Assembly (NCBI GenBank): GCA_023416995.1
Contig: JAEZGI010000040.1
Coordinates: 67,410-131,409, forward strand
Length of the DNA stretch: 64,000 bases
From: Bacteroidota bacterium
GTDB taxonomy: Bacteria; Bacteroidota; Bacteroidia; Chitinophagales; Chitinophagaceae
Direction of reading: 5' to 3'
Shown: positions 34,633 through 43,471 of the stretch, piece by piece
Numbering within the stretch: position 1 is the first letter of the stretch
Layout: each line of letters begins with the position of its first letter
Notes under the pieces: model-generated
Told to the model about the DNA's origin: nothing
Databases searched by the model: none
Seen by the model: only the letters and a program-made list of their open reading frames with translations
Program-made: the position numbers and the translations under genes

Positions 34633-35035
34633 ACCGGGTACCGATTGCACTGAGCGGCTCGGGTGAGTGCACCACATGGCTTAAAATCTTAACAAGGTCA
34701 GGGATGCCGGTTGGCTTACGGATACAGGCATTTGCCCCCATCTTCATTGCTTTATTGAAGGTTTCATCAACGATTCCATTTGAATAAATAATCACGGGAA
34801 CCACTGAGAATGTATCGATCTGTTTGATCCTCTGAAGACACTCAAAACCATTCACCTTCGACATATTGATGTCAAGAAAGATCACATCCGGGCGGATGTA
34901 TCTTAACATGTTTAATCCATCAAGTGCGCCGTCTGCATAGGTACATTTACAACTTTCACAAACCTGTTGTAGTGCCTCGTTAAATATATCCCATTCATCC
35001 GGATCATCATCAATCAGCAGGATATGTCCTCTCAT
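34625..35035 (-). CDS. Single-domain response regulator
   Basis: 136 residues consisting of one receiver domain. LLIDDDPDEW gives the acidic triad, FLDINM the phospho-acceptor Asp (about residue 60), IIYSNG the conserved Ser position and CIRKPTG the Lys. The DDDPDEWDIFNEAL start and the lack of an output domain resemble Rcp1/CheY-like regulators that act with PAS histidine kinases. A PAS histidine kinase is encoded at 37182-38714 on the same strand and is a possible partner. Confidence 0.87.
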   Translation of the reverse strand: MRGHILLIDDDPDEWDIFNEALQQVCESCKCTYADGALDGLNMLRYIRPDVIFLDINMSKVNGFECLQRIKQIDTFSVVPVIIYSNGIVDETFNKAMKMGANACIRKPTGIPDLVKILSHVVHSPEPLSAIGTRFI

Positions 35036-35153
35036 GGCGCAAAGTTAAGGTTCAAACGGCTTTTAAACAATTTATCGTGGGATACTATATATGGTTACAC
35101 TTATAGTAATTGTACGATGGCATACTTTTTTAGCAGCACATAAAAAAAGCTTC

Positions 35154-35387
35154 ATGGAAACAAGATTGAGTAAAGAACGCCAGCAAAAGTTGCTAGAGGA
35201 GTTGAAAGCCCTTGAAAATCAGAGTTTCGAGATCGATGGGAAGACGGTTCGTCCAAGTCAGTGTTATCACTGGGAAGCTGATCCTGCACATTTATTGTAC
35301 AATACGAACTGTCCACCCGACCTGAAGAAAAAGCTGGATCTGATCATATCCAAATATGTACCTCAGCATGAAGGTAGCGCATCTTGA
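35154..35387 (+). CDS. Small hypothetical protein
   Basis: 77 residues from the ATG at 35154, chosen over an upstream GTG/ATG that would add a hydrophobic non-conserved stretch. Charged helical N-terminus, then IDGKTVRPSQCYHWEADPAHLLYNTNCPP, a pattern with Cys, His and Trp that may be structural. No family recognised. It overlaps the next gene by 20 bp. Confidence 0.6.
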   Translation: METRLSKERQQKLLEELKALENQSFEIDGKTVRPSQCYHWEADPAHLLYNTNCPPDLKKKLDLIISKYVPQHEGSAS

Positions 35388-35772
35388 AAATGGCACGGCA
35401 CGTGAACGATTGGCGCAGGCCAGATCGCTTGAAGCTGAAGGCAATTATAAAGAATCAGAGAAGCTTTACCTGAGGTTAATTAAAAACAAACTTACAGAGG
35501 TTGCTGCTTTTAACCGCCTCATGATCATCTATCGTAAACAAAAACTACTTCAGAAGGAGATTGATATCATTGATCAGGCAATCACCTCAAAGGAAAACGC
35601 TGTGAGCCGTGATACGGACAATAAAAAAATACGACAGTTAAGTTTATCTCTTGGCAAATCTGTAGGACTATTGGATCGGAAAGGATTATCGGTTTTTGAT
35701 CCTGAACCGATCGCCACCTGGAAGAAAAGAAAACTGATGGCGGTTAAACTCTTAAAAAAGAAAAAGAAATGA
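35368..35772 (+). CDS. Small TPR-like helical protein
   Basis: 134 residues from the ATG at 35368 (an earlier one at 35356 adds four residues). Two helical hairpins, AQARSLEAEGNYKESEKLYLRLI and AFNRLMIIYRKQKLLQKEIDIIDQAI, resemble tetratricopeptide repeats; the C-terminus is a Lys-rich tail. Likely a scaffold or binding protein of unknown partner. It overlaps both neighbours and is co-oriented with the following small genes. Confidence 0.6.
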   Translation: MKVAHLENGTARERLAQARSLEAEGNYKESEKLYLRLIKNKLTEVAAFNRLMIIYRKQKLLQKEIDIIDQAITSKENAVSRDTDNKKIRQLSLSLGKSVGLLDRKGLSVFDPEPIATWKKRKLMAVKLLKKKKK

Positions 35773-36002
35773 AGACAAATATTCATGTTGAAACTCCTGA
35801 AGGTGATGTGATCAGTCATACCAATAAGGAGAAGCCCGCAGCAGGTAAAGATGTAGCTGCAAACAAGGATGATGTTGCAGCAAACGCGGCAGGTGCGAAA
35901 GCAAATCCGGATCCACGTGCAAACGAAAATCTGAAAGAGGACGAGAAGACAAACACAGGGGATGGACCAGGTACCGAAATTACGGATGGAGAGGCCGGAT
36001 AA
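35769..36002 (+). CDS. Small disordered acidic protein
   Basis: 77 residues rich in Ala, Asn, Asp, Glu, Lys and Gly with almost no hydrophobic residues, so probably intrinsically disordered. It starts in an ATGA overlap with the TPR-like gene. Its composition is like that of the protein at 48579-48800. Function unknown; hydrophilin-type stress proteins look similar. Confidence 0.55.
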   Translation: MKTNIHVETPEGDVISHTNKEKPAAGKDVAANKDDVAANAAGAKANPDPRANENLKEDEKTNTGDGPGTEITDGEAG

Positions 36003-36016
36003 TCTGATTGTAGCAA

Positions 36017-36262
36017 ATGGATGAAAGTTTGTTGTTACCCGTTTCACATAACGGGCAGGAATACGAGTTTGAGATGGAGATGATCAGGTGGACCTACACC
36101 CATCGGTTCAGGGTCCGGGTTTTCGATGACTGGTTTAGTTTTGAACCCGATGAGGAAGGTGAATATCGCGCCATTGCTGAAGCAGGAGTAACTGTGTCGA
36201 CAGCGAAGGGGGAATTGTTGAAAGAGATTGGCGCAACATTGTCGCGGTTAATGCAACAGTAA
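36017..36262 (+). CDS. Small hypothetical protein
   Basis: 81 residues, beta-rich with RWTYTHRFRVRVFDDWFSFEPDEEG, then a C-terminal helix. The DEEGEYRAIAE segment is compact and well formed, suggesting a real folded protein. No function known. 14 bp after the disordered protein gene. Confidence 0.55.
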   Translation: MDESLLLPVSHNGQEYEFEMEMIRWTYTHRFRVRVFDDWFSFEPDEEGEYRAIAEAGVTVSTAKGELLKEIGATLSRLMQQ

Positions 36263-36278
36263 CTCAAAACAAAAATAT

Positions 36279-36650
36279 ATGGCGAGGTATTCAAAGAAAG
36301 CTCAGAACAAGGTTGGAAAAGTTTTACACGAACAGAAGAAAGGCAAACTGAAATCGGGCAGTGGCCAAAAGGTAACCAGCCGCCGGCAGGCGATTGCAAT
36401 CGGCATTTCGGAGGCAAGAAAAGAAGGAGCGAAGGTGCCACCAAAAAAAGCAGCGAAAAAGGGGGCGAAAAAAGCTGCCAAAAAAACTGCTAAAAAAGCC
36501 GCTAAAAAAAGCGCCCGCAAGACGGCGACAAAGAATACAAGGAGTACTGCAAGAAGGGGAACCGCGAAAAAAAGCGCAAAAAAACGAGCAGTGAAAAAGG
36601 GAGCCAAAAGGGCGAAAAAATCTACCCGCAGGAGATCAGCAAAATCTTAG
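36279..36650 (+). CDS. Histone-H1-like Lys/Ala-rich DNA-binding protein
   Basis: 123 residues in two parts. Residues 1-55 (YSKKAQNKVGKVLHEQKKGKLKSGSG, QAIAIGISEARKEGAKVP) match a small domain of unknown function common in Bacteroidota and other bacteria (DUF6496-like). Residues about 56-123 are almost only Lys, Ala, Arg, Thr and Ser with AKK repeats, like the tail of eukaryotic histone H1 and bacterial Hc1-like proteins. It probably binds or condenses DNA non-specifically. Homopolymeric A runs in the tail-coding part make it prone to slippage. Confidence 0.75.
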   Translation: MARYSKKAQNKVGKVLHEQKKGKLKSGSGQKVTSRRQAIAIGISEARKEGAKVPPKKAAKKGAKKAAKKTAKKAAKKSARKTATKNTRSTARRGTAKKSAKKRAVKKGAKRAKKSTRRRSAKS

Positions 36651-36665
36651 CTTACGGTTATGCAT

Positions 36666-36696
36666 ACCCGTTGATCAAAAGATCACCGGGTTTAAG
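36666..36696 (+). terminator. Possible terminator after the H1-like gene
   Basis: Stem cccg-t-tgatc / gatca-c-cggg with loop aaaa and one mismatch, followed by TTTAAG. It stands in the 91-bp gap before the DUF2383-like gene; the T tract is short. Confidence 0.45.
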
Positions 36697-36741
36697 TCAT
36701 TTTCCTTATCTTCAAAACCGGATGGAAAAAACCTATGGCCC

Positions 36742-37179
36742 ATGCTGAATCCCCGGACTAAGGATGCAGTAGATATTTTGAATGGTCTTGTCAGGATCAA
36801 TAACAGAAGAATTCAGTTCTATCAGGACCTGCTTCGTACAAGAGGTGTTCCCGACGAATACCGAAAGTTTTTTGCCGTGCTCGTTGGTGAGAGCTATCAG
36901 AATACTATCTGGATTGGCATAGAAATTCAAACCATTGAAGGAAGTATTGATACGCCGACACCTGTAAAAGAGCTTTCAGAAACGCCTCCTGCGGATCAGA
37001 AGGGACAGCCGGCAGTAATTATGCTTGCAGAATGTTCCGCCATTGAAGCCACTATCAGGGATGCTTATGCTAATGCGCTTACTTCAGTTTACATTCCTCA
37101 ATACATGCGTGATCTTCTCAAGAAACAAGTGCGCCGGCTCGAAGCAGCAAAAAGACAGTTGGAAAGATTTTCATCCTGA
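36742..37179 (+). CDS. Ferritin-like DUF2383 (PA2169-type) protein
   Basis: 145 residues, all-helical. TKDAVDILNGLVRINNRRIQFYQDLL and the later LAECSAIEATIRDAYANAL, with PQYMRDLLKKQVRRLEAAKRQLE at the end, match the pattern of DUF2383/PA2169 four-helix-bundle proteins. The family's role is unclear, with links to stress. It stops 2 bp from the convergent histidine kinase gene. Confidence 0.7.
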   Translation: MLNPRTKDAVDILNGLVRINNRRIQFYQDLLRTRGVPDEYRKFFAVLVGESYQNTIWIGIEIQTIEGSIDTPTPVKELSETPPADQKGQPAVIMLAECSAIEATIRDAYANALTSVYIPQYMRDLLKKQVRRLEAAKRQLERFSS

Positions 37180-37181
37180 AA

Positions 37182-38714
37182 CTATTGTTTCAACGGTAAC
37201 AAAACAGTAAAAGTTGCTCCCTCACCCTGTGTGCTGTTCGCATAAATGTAACCGTTATGATTGGTCACGATCTTGTTGCAGATGGCGAGGCCAATACCAT
37301 GTCCGGAATAAGATGCTGCACTGGTTAATCTTTGAAACACTACAAAAATTTTATCGGCGTACTGCTGGTCGAAACCTATACCATTATCCCGCACGTCAAT
37401 TTTATAGTAGCCGGTCTGTTCATCGCCTGGTGTTTTTTCACGCATAATTACTTCCCCATGGATGCGGATCAACGGCTTTCGGTCGGTCGAAGAAAACTTT
37501 AACGCATTACCAATAAGGTTATAAAACAATTGACTTAGCTGGGATTTTATTCCTGGTATGGTCTGCAATGGCTCTACAGTTATCAAGGCATTTTTTTGTT
37601 CGATCAGCAGCTCGAAATCTGATTCTATGTGTTCTATTACCTTATTAAGATCTACATCTGTAAAATCCGGCGTGGTTTCGGAAAGTCGTGAATATTCTAA
37701 CAGATCAGTAATCAACGTTGTCATTCGGTTGGCTGCTGCAGAGATCTTTTGGGTATAAACCTTGAGGTCATCAAGTCTCCCGGCTTTTTCTAAAAGTATA
37801 CTGCTAAACATCTGAATTTTCCGGAGCGGTTCCTGCAAATCATGGGAGGTGACAAAAGCAAACTGTTCGAGTTCTGCATTGGAACGCGCCAGCCGTTGAT
37901 TGGCAAGCTCGAGTTCTTTTGTTCTGTCAGCAACAAGTGTGGTAAGGTGGGCAGAAGTTACCTTTTGTTCAGTGATGTCCTGGGTTATCCCCAGCAGTCT
38001 GGCAGGTTTATGCAAATGATCAAACAAGATTCGCCCCGTAACCCTTACCCAACGTTCAGCGCCGCCGGGAAGGCAAATGCGGGCCTCGTAACTCAGGTTG
38101 CCCGTCTTCAATGCGGTTTCGTGTGCCATCCGCCGGATGCCAACATCATCCGGATGCAGTAATGCGGCATAGTCAGCTTGTTTTGTGCCACTAGGAAAAC
38201 CGAAGATTTCGTTGAATCGTCTTGAGGCTGTTACTACACCCGTATCGAGATCCAGTTCATAGGACCCGAGTGATGCTGCTTCAACTGCCAGTCTTGACCG
38301 TTCTTCTGCCTGGGCCAGCATATTTCTTGCCAGTACCTGGTCAGTCACTTCCGTTGCAACAGCCAGTACGCCTCTAAGATTGCCATCGCCATCATAATGA
38401 GGTTGAAATGCAAAATTCACGAACAGGTGATCTCTTTTGCCATTCCGGATAATCACTACTTCCCGTTCGTTTACCTGCACCGGCGAACCCGTTGTAACAA
38501 CATGCTCAAGCATCTTTGCAAATCCCTGCTGGTGAACCTCAGCAAAGACATCAGTAATTTTTTTTCCTGTTATATCAGGGGAACGATCCCAGATTGCAAG
38601 CATATGTGGGTTGACGAGTTCAATCACATAATCCGGAACGGACAATAAACAAATGGCTACAGGCGCACGCATCAAAAGCTGGTAGGCCTGGGCTGAATCG
38701 ATGTTCGAATGCAT
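37182..38714 (-). CDS. PAS-domain sensor histidine kinase
   Basis: 510 residues and no membrane helix, so cytoplasmic. Two PAS domains (about 8-125 and 135-255) precede a HisKA dimerisation domain (VTSHDLQEPLRKIQ with the phospho-accepting His) and a HATPase_c domain with N box (NLIGNALKFSS), G1 (DNGIGFDQQ) and G2 (GHGIGLAICN) motifs. It senses an internal signal and phosphorylates a receiver protein. Candidate partner: the single-domain regulator at 34625-35035. Confidence 0.9.
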   Translation of the reverse strand: MHSNIDSAQAYQLLMRAPVAICLLSVPDYVIELVNPHMLAIWDRSPDITGKKITDVFAEVHQQGFAKMLEHVVTTGSPVQVNEREVVIIRNGKRDHLFVNFAFQPHYDGDGNLRGVLAVATEVTDQVLARNMLAQAEERSRLAVEAASLGSYELDLDTGVVTASRRFNEIFGFPSGTKQADYAALLHPDDVGIRRMAHETALKTGNLSYEARICLPGGAERWVRVTGRILFDHLHKPARLLGITQDITEQKVTSAHLTTLVADRTKELELANQRLARSNAELEQFAFVTSHDLQEPLRKIQMFSSILLEKAGRLDDLKVYTQKISAAANRMTTLITDLLEYSRLSETTPDFTDVDLNKVIEHIESDFELLIEQKNALITVEPLQTIPGIKSQLSQLFYNLIGNALKFSSTDRKPLIRIHGEVIMREKTPGDEQTGYYKIDVRDNGIGFDQQYADKIFVVFQRLTSAASYSGHGIGLAICNKIVTNHNGYIYANSTQGEGATFTVLLPLKQ

Positions 38715-38825
38715 ATATGGGAATGAAGATAACTATATGACAGTAAAACAACTGTTCCAAAGCAATTTTGAAGGCATATGTTTTGATAAAATAGGTATAT
38801 ACTATCAGTTAAAAAACATAGAATC

Positions 38826-39128
38826 ATGAAAAATCAAATTAAATCGGTCACAAATCATATTTCGGGTTTTTCTGCAATTTTATTTGTTGTTTTAGCATTT
38901 CTGGCAGGCAGTCCTTTGTTAGCACAGGAGACTGTGGAAATTAATGGACAGGACGTTGGCACCTGGTTTCAGAGAAACTGGATGTGGGTCGTTGGCGGCG
39001 TGCTGTTGTTATTATTGATCATTGGTTTCAGTAGCCGCGGCAGCAGCAGGGTTAAAAAAACGACAACTATCGTAAAAGACAATTACGGTAACGTTAAAAG
39101 TGTAACTACCACAGAAGAGAAACCATAA
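38826..39128 (+). CDS. Small membrane protein of unknown function
   Basis: 100 residues: a hydrophobic N-terminal segment ending SPLLAQ (signal peptide-like, 16-36), a short periplasmic part (TVEINGQDVGTWFQRN), a strong membrane helix at about 56-70 (VVGGVLLLLLIIGF) and a basic cytoplasmic tail. No family recognised. It is followed by a strong terminator. Confidence 0.6.
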   Translation: MKNQIKSVTNHISGFSAILFVVLAFLAGSPLLAQETVEINGQDVGTWFQRNWMWVVGGVLLLLLIIGFSSRGSSRVKKTTTIVKDNYGNVKSVTTTEEKP

Positions 39129-39162
39129 GATTCAGGCGGCTATCCGCTGATTTTAGCATACC

Positions 39163-39186
39163 AGCCCTGTTTTACAGGGCTTTTTC
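39163..39186 (+). terminator. Intrinsic terminator
   Basis: Perfect 7-bp stem agccctg / cagggct with loop tttta, followed by TTTTT. It ends transcription of the small membrane protein gene at 38826. Confidence 0.82.
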
Positions 39187-39234
39187 ATTGGGTACCTGCC
39201 CCCGAATCGTTAATTTCGTGGCTCATTACCGACA

Positions 39235-40077
39235 ATGTCTTTATTTATATCTTCTCTGAACTCCGGTAGTAACGGCAATTGTTATTACGTAGGAAATGAC
39301 CAGGATGCTGTGTTGATTGATGCGGGTTTACCGTGTAAGGAGCTTGAATTGCGGATGAGCCGTCTTGGACTTGACCTGGGCAGGGTGCGGGCGATTTTTG
39401 TATCCCACGAACATACGGACCACGTTTCTGGCATTCCAACACTGGTGAAAAAATACCGGTTGCCGGTTTATATCACGGCGCCAACGCTTCGAAATGGCAA
39501 AATCCGGTTTGATGCGTCGCTTATTAATAATTTTACGGCTTACCAATCAGTACGGGTAGGGGAGCTTTCAATCACTGCATTTCCGAAGTTCCATGATGCC
39601 TGCGATCCACATAGCTTTATAGTTACCAATGATAAAGTCAACATCGGAATCTTCACCGATATCGGTAAATCATGTGATCATGTGGTTCGCCATTTCAGCC
39701 GATGTCATGCCGCCTTTCTCGAATCGAATTATGACGAGGTGATGTTAAGTTCGGGCCGTTATCCCTGGTATCTGAAAAACCGGATCACCAGCGGGAGAGG
39801 GCATCTTTCAAACAGCCAGGCGCTGGAAATTTTTACGAAATACCGACCTCCTTTTATGAGCCATCTGTTATTGGCGCATTTGTCTAAGGAAAACAATTGC
39901 CCTAACCTCGTGGCCGATCTATTTGGGAAACATGCCGGCAACACCAACGTAGTGGTTGCTTCACGGTATGCAGAAACGCCGGTATATGAAATTAAAGGGG
40001 ATGAAATTTCCATGACGCTGCCGGTTGCTCATGTTTTGCCGCAACAAGCAGTTCCGTTTCAACTCTCGCTTTTTTAG
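39235..40077 (+). CDS. MBL-fold metallohydrolase (YycJ/WalJ-like)
   Basis: 280 residues. SLNSGSNGNCYYV at the N-terminus and SHEHTDHVSGIPTL (about 58-71, the HxHxDH zinc motif) are diagnostic of the YycJ/WalJ branch of the metallo-beta-lactamase fold, as are SHLSKENNCPNLV near 220 and ESNYD. Members are predicted exonucleases linked to cell-division or cell-wall regulation in Firmicutes; in Bacteroidota the role is not established. The next gene follows after 28 bp. Confidence 0.88.
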   Translation: MSLFISSLNSGSNGNCYYVGNDQDAVLIDAGLPCKELELRMSRLGLDLGRVRAIFVSHEHTDHVSGIPTLVKKYRLPVYITAPTLRNGKIRFDASLINNFTAYQSVRVGELSITAFPKFHDACDPHSFIVTNDKVNIGIFTDIGKSCDHVVRHFSRCHAAFLESNYDEVMLSSGRYPWYLKNRITSGRGHLSNSQALEIFTKYRPPFMSHLLLAHLSKENNCPNLVADLFGKHAGNTNVVVASRYAETPVYEIKGDEISMTLPVAHVLPQQAVPFQLSLF

Positions 40078-40105
40078 CAATAACAATTCAAATAGCTTTG
40101 CATCC

Positions 40106-40504
40106 ATGAAATATTCTCAATGGTTAGGTGTTCTGGCTTGTGTGGTTTTAAGTGTTTGTGGTTTTTTTCCCTGGACGTTTCATCCCGATCTGAATGAAAA
40201 TTTTACGGGATTCTATTCAAAAGAGCAGGTCTATGGTAAACCAGGAATTGTGTTTATAGTAATGAGCGTGTTCGCAATTGCGTTTTTTGTGATACCAAAG
40301 ATCTGGGCAAAAAGATGGAACTTTCTTTTCTCTGCTTTGATCCTGGCTTTTGGGATAAAAACTTTTATTCTATACACAGGATGTTATAACGGCATATGCC
40401 CGGTAAAATTACCAGGCATATGGATCATGTTATTGAGTGCGGTAACAATAATGATCATGGCTGTATTGCCAGATACAAAGGTTCCTTCGCGAAACAAAAT
40501 CTAA
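40106..40504 (+). CDS. Four-helix membrane protein of unknown function
   Basis: 132 residues from the ATG at 40106; the upstream in-frame starts fall inside the preceding gene. Membrane segments at about 5-22, 46-62, 70-86 and 102-119, with Trp and Pro in short loops. No family recognised. Its end overlaps rocD by 4 bp convergently. Confidence 0.6.
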   Translation: MKYSQWLGVLACVVLSVCGFFPWTFHPDLNENFTGFYSKEQVYGKPGIVFIVMSVFAIAFFVIPKIWAKRWNFLFSALILAFGIKTFILYTGCYNGICPVKLPGIWIMLLSAVTIMIMAVLPDTKVPSRNKI

Positions 40505-41736
40505 TCGAGCACCGAAAGACTTTTTCCGATAATTTCTACCGCTTCAAGTACCTGCTTAGAAGTTATAATCAGTGGCGGCGCAAACCGGATTTTGTCACCA
40601 TGTGTTGGTTTCGCAAGAAGACCATTCCTCATCATTTCCATACATAGGTTCCATGCAGCATTTTTATCCGGATGTGATATTACAATCGCGTTGAGTAAAC
40701 CTTTGCCCCGCACAGTGGTGATATAAGGGGAACTAAGCGCAGTTAATGAACTTCTCAGCAATTGCCCCATGGCCTCAGCATTGTCAGCAAGATTTTCTTC
40801 TTTCAGCACTTCCAGTGCTGTGATGGCAACTGCACAGGCTAAAGGGTTGCCACCATAAGTTGAACCATGTTCACCTGGTTGAATGGTCAACATGATGTCA
40901 TCATCGGCAAGTACTGCAGAAACCGGTAAAGTGCCGCCACTTAAAGCCTTGCCAATGATAAGTATATCGGGCCGTACGTTTTCATGATCGCAGGCCAGCA
41001 TTTTCCCGGTTCGCGCAAGACCCGTCTGAATTTCATCTGCTATGAACAATACGTTTGCCGATTCACAATAACTTTTTGCTTTTGAAAGATACCCATCAGC
41101 GGGAACCATCACGCCCGCTTCACCCTGTATAGGTTCAAGGAGGAAACCAGCTACATCGGGATCTTGCAGCGCCGCGGCAAGCGCTGGCAAATCGTTGTGG
41201 GGAATTACTTTGAAGCCGGGCATAAAAGGACCGTAATCATTGTAGGCAGACGGATCTGTGCTGAATGAAATCACCGCCGACGTGCGACCGTGGAAGTTAT
41301 CGGCACATACAATGATCTTCGCAGCATTTTCGGTTATACCTTTACGTTTGTAACCCCATTTACGGCAAAGTTTAATCGCAGTTTCAACAGCTTCTACGCC
41401 GCTGTTCATTGGTAATACCTTATCGTAACCAAAATACTTTGTTATATAACCAGCAAACTGACCGAGTTTATCGCTATGAAATGCACGTGAAGTAAGTGTG
41501 AGTTTCATTGCCTGGGAAGTAAGGGTACGAATAATTTTCGGATGACAATGACCCTGGTTCACGGCAGAATAGCCACTTAGAAAATCGAAATATCTTTTAC
41601 CATCCACATCATAAAGAAAAACGCCTTCACCCTTTTCAAGCACCACTGGTAAAGGGTGATAATTGTGTGCGCTGTATTTGTCTTCAAGTTGCAGGAAATG
41701 GCTGGCTTTTTCTGACGCCGCTGAATGCTGAATCAT
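40501..41736 (-). CDS. rocD: Ornithine aminotransferase
   Basis: 411 residues. Class-III aminotransferase with the family motifs: FLSGYSAVNQGHCHPKI, LPMNSGVEAVETAIKLCRKWGY, LLEPIQGEAGV, ADEIQTGLARTGK and the PLP lysine in IIGKALSGGTLPVS. It transfers the delta-amino group of ornithine to 2-oxoglutarate, giving glutamate semialdehyde for arginine breakdown or proline synthesis. The length (about 400) fits ornithine aminotransferase better than acetylornithine aminotransferase. It has no arginine-metabolism neighbours in the window. Confidence 0.9.
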   Translation of the reverse strand: MIQHSAASEKASHFLQLEDKYSAHNYHPLPVVLEKGEGVFLYDVDGKRYFDFLSGYSAVNQGHCHPKIIRTLTSQAMKLTLTSRAFHSDKLGQFAGYITKYFGYDKVLPMNSGVEAVETAIKLCRKWGYKRKGITENAAKIIVCADNFHGRTSAVISFSTDPSAYNDYGPFMPGFKVIPHNDLPALAAALQDPDVAGFLLEPIQGEAGVMVPADGYLSKAKSYCESANVLFIADEIQTGLARTGKMLACDHENVRPDILIIGKALSGGTLPVSAVLADDDIMLTIQPGEHGSTYGGNPLACAVAITALEVLKEENLADNAEAMGQLLRSSLTALSSPYITTVRGKGLLNAIVISHPDKNAAWNLCMEMMRNGLLAKPTHGDKIRFAPPLIITSKQVLEAVEIIGKSLSVLD

Positions 41737-41784
41737 CTTAACGAATTTATGAAATGGAAATGCTGGATATTAAAGGACACAAGT

Positions 41785-41925
41785 ATGGCCGTACAGGCCC
41801 CGGCATCATCGATGGTTGAGCAGATCGAGATTGTTTTGAAGAAAGGCGAATATGTAAGATGCCTGTTGGATGTGCTTGTTTTCAGCAAAGATATAAAAAA
41901 AATGCGAGCCGCGCGATTAGCGTGA
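41785..41925 (+). CDS. Possible small protein between rocD and ispE
   Basis: 46 residues from the ATG at 41785 in the 180-bp gap between two minus-strand genes. It has ordinary codon use and an amphipathic C-terminal half (VRCLLDVLVFSKDIKKM). No family recognised; it overlaps the ispE stop by 9 bp. It may equally be a chance ORF. Confidence 0.25.
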   Translation: MAVQAPASSMVEQIEIVLKKGEYVRCLLDVLVFSKDIKKMRAARLA

Positions 41926-42735
41926 TTGAAGCACCTGCCAGTTTGCATCCGGTACAGCGGGCAATACCGTGTGTTTTGGAAATATGCCATAGAATGCAGC
42001 ACCGGTGCCTGTCATAGATGCGTATAACGCGCCGTTTTCATATAACCAGATTTTTATGGCCGCAAGCTGAGGGTAAGCGCCTATTGCCACTGGTTCAAAA
42101 ACATTGTGCATATTGTCTTTCCAGGTGCTTACCGGTTGGCGGATGATGTCAGGCAGGTGATTGATTGCCGGTGTTGGTGTGATACCCGAGAAAGCAAGGG
42201 CTGTGCTGATATGAACACCGGGATAGATAACAACGATATCAAACACTGAAAGATCAAGATCAACAATGCTGAGTTGTTCTCCTCTTCCTGTGGCAAAGGC
42301 AGGGCGATTCAGGATAAAAAATGGACAATCACTACCCAGGCGGAGTGCATAAGCGGCGAGTTGTTCAATGGTCAACCCGAGATTAAACTGGCCATTGAGC
42401 AAGGCAAGGGCAGCGGCGCCGTCTGATGATCCGCCACCTAAACCCGCACCCATGGGTATTAGTTTATGGAGATGCATCTGAACGGCAGGTAATTGCGGAA
42501 AATCTGCTCTTAATATATGCCAGGCCTTGAGACAAAGATTTTCTGTCACATCTCCCGGTACGGGCAATCCTGATAAATGAAGTTGTGGGAGTTTTGCCCC
42601 CTGGTCACGAACGGATTCCAAGGCATCACAAATGGGAATGGGGTAAAATATGGTTTCGAGATTATGAAACCCGTCGACCCTTTTTTCGACGATATAAAGA
42701 CCAAGATTGATTTTACAGTTGGGAAAACTGATCAC
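41917..42735 (-). CDS. ispE: 4-diphosphocytidyl-2-C-methyl-D-erythritol kinase
   Basis: 272 residues from a GTG directly after the upstream TAA. CKINLGLYIVEKRVDGFHNLETIF and the GHMP ATP-binding loop PMGAGLGGGSSDGAAAL (about 92-108) identify IspE, the fourth enzyme of the MEP route to isoprenoids. A C-terminal MTGTGAAFYG motif (GHMP motif 3) is also present. It is in the same direction as the DUF151 gene upstream and probably co-transcribed. Confidence 0.92.
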   Translation of the reverse strand: MISFPNCKINLGLYIVEKRVDGFHNLETIFYPIPICDALESVRDQGAKLPQLHLSGLPVPGDVTENLCLKAWHILRADFPQLPAVQMHLHKLIPMGAGLGGGSSDGAAALALLNGQFNLGLTIEQLAAYALRLGSDCPFFILNRPAFATGRGEQLSIVDLDLSVFDIVVIYPGVHISTALAFSGITPTPAINHLPDIIRQPVSTWKDNMHNVFEPVAIGAYPQLAAIKIWLYENGALYASMTGTGAAFYGIFPKHTVLPAVPDANWQVLQSR

Positions 42736-43335
42736 TTACCGGTTCTTTTTTCGGCTATTGATTTCATCGCGGATAGCGATTGCGCGTATATAGTCTTCCT
42801 GCTCCAGCACTTCATTGAGCAGGGTATTCAGTTCGTCTGCAGAAAGTGCCTTAAGATCTTCCTGGCCGGCAGAAATCTCGGATGAAGCCACGGCTTCTTT
42901 GGGTTGTTTTTTCTTGGTGGCGGGATCTTCCATAAGGATGCCGGCACTTTCAAGAATATTATCGTAGGTATACACCGGGCAGCCGAATCTTACGGCCAGG
43001 GCCAATGCATCTGAGGTGCGTGAGTCAATCTCGACAGTATCATGTTCGCTGGCGCAGATCAGCTTCGAATAGAAAATGCCTTCCTGCAAATCACAGATAA
43101 TAATTTCCTGTAATTCGATGTTGAAAGCATTCATGAAGTTTTTCATCAGGTCGTGGGTAAGCGGGCGGCTGGGATGCATTTTTTCAAGCGCTACCGCGAT
43201 TGCCTGCGCTTCAAAGCCACCAATAACAATTGGCAACCGGCGAAGTCCGTTCACTTCACCTAAAACAACTGCATAGGAATGGGTTTGCGTAATACTATGG
43301 GACAGCGCGACTATTTCCAGTTCTATTTTCTTCAT
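42736..43335 (-). CDS. Bifunctional nuclease-family protein (DUF151) with UVR motif
   Basis: 199 residues. The N-terminal part (about 1-130) has YAVVLGEVNGLRRLPIVIGGFEAQAIA and DSRTSDALALAVRFGCPVYT, both conserved in the DUF151 bifunctional nuclease family. A Lys/Pro/Ala linker joins it to a C-terminal UVR helix pair (LNTLLNEVLEQEDYIRAIAIRDEINSR) of the type that binds UvrB/UvrC-like or Clp partners. This domain pairing is common in Bacteroidota. Exact substrate unknown. Confidence 0.85.
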   Translation of the reverse strand: MKKIELEIVALSHSITQTHSYAVVLGEVNGLRRLPIVIGGFEAQAIAVALEKMHPSRPLTHDLMKNFMNAFNIELQEIIICDLQEGIFYSKLICASEHDTVEIDSRTSDALALAVRFGCPVYTYDNILESAGILMEDPATKKKQPKEAVASSEISAGQEDLKALSADELNTLLNEVLEQEDYIRAIAIRDEINSRKKNR

Positions 43336-43421
43336 AACGAAAGCACGAAACTAAGGCATTTTATTTAAAAAACTGGCCGCTAATCCCTTGAAAAATTGAC
43401 AATAATGCAAGGTTCTCTAAA

Positions 43422-43449
43422 GAAAAATGGTTGATTATTAATCAACCAT
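43422..43449 (-). terminator. Intrinsic terminator after etfA
   Basis: Perfect 10-bp stem ATGGTTGATT/AATCAACCAT with a 3-nt loop; on the minus strand it is followed by TTTTTCTTT. It lies 23 bp beyond the etfA stop. Confidence 0.8.
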
Positions 43450-43471
43450 AAATCAAAATTCATTACCTTAT

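Noticed and set aside
36302..36607. Minus-strand Phe/Ala-rich ORF that looks like a membrane protein
   Set aside because: Antisense of the Lys/Ala-rich tail of the H1-like gene; AAA/AAG codons read as Phe/Leu on the other strand.
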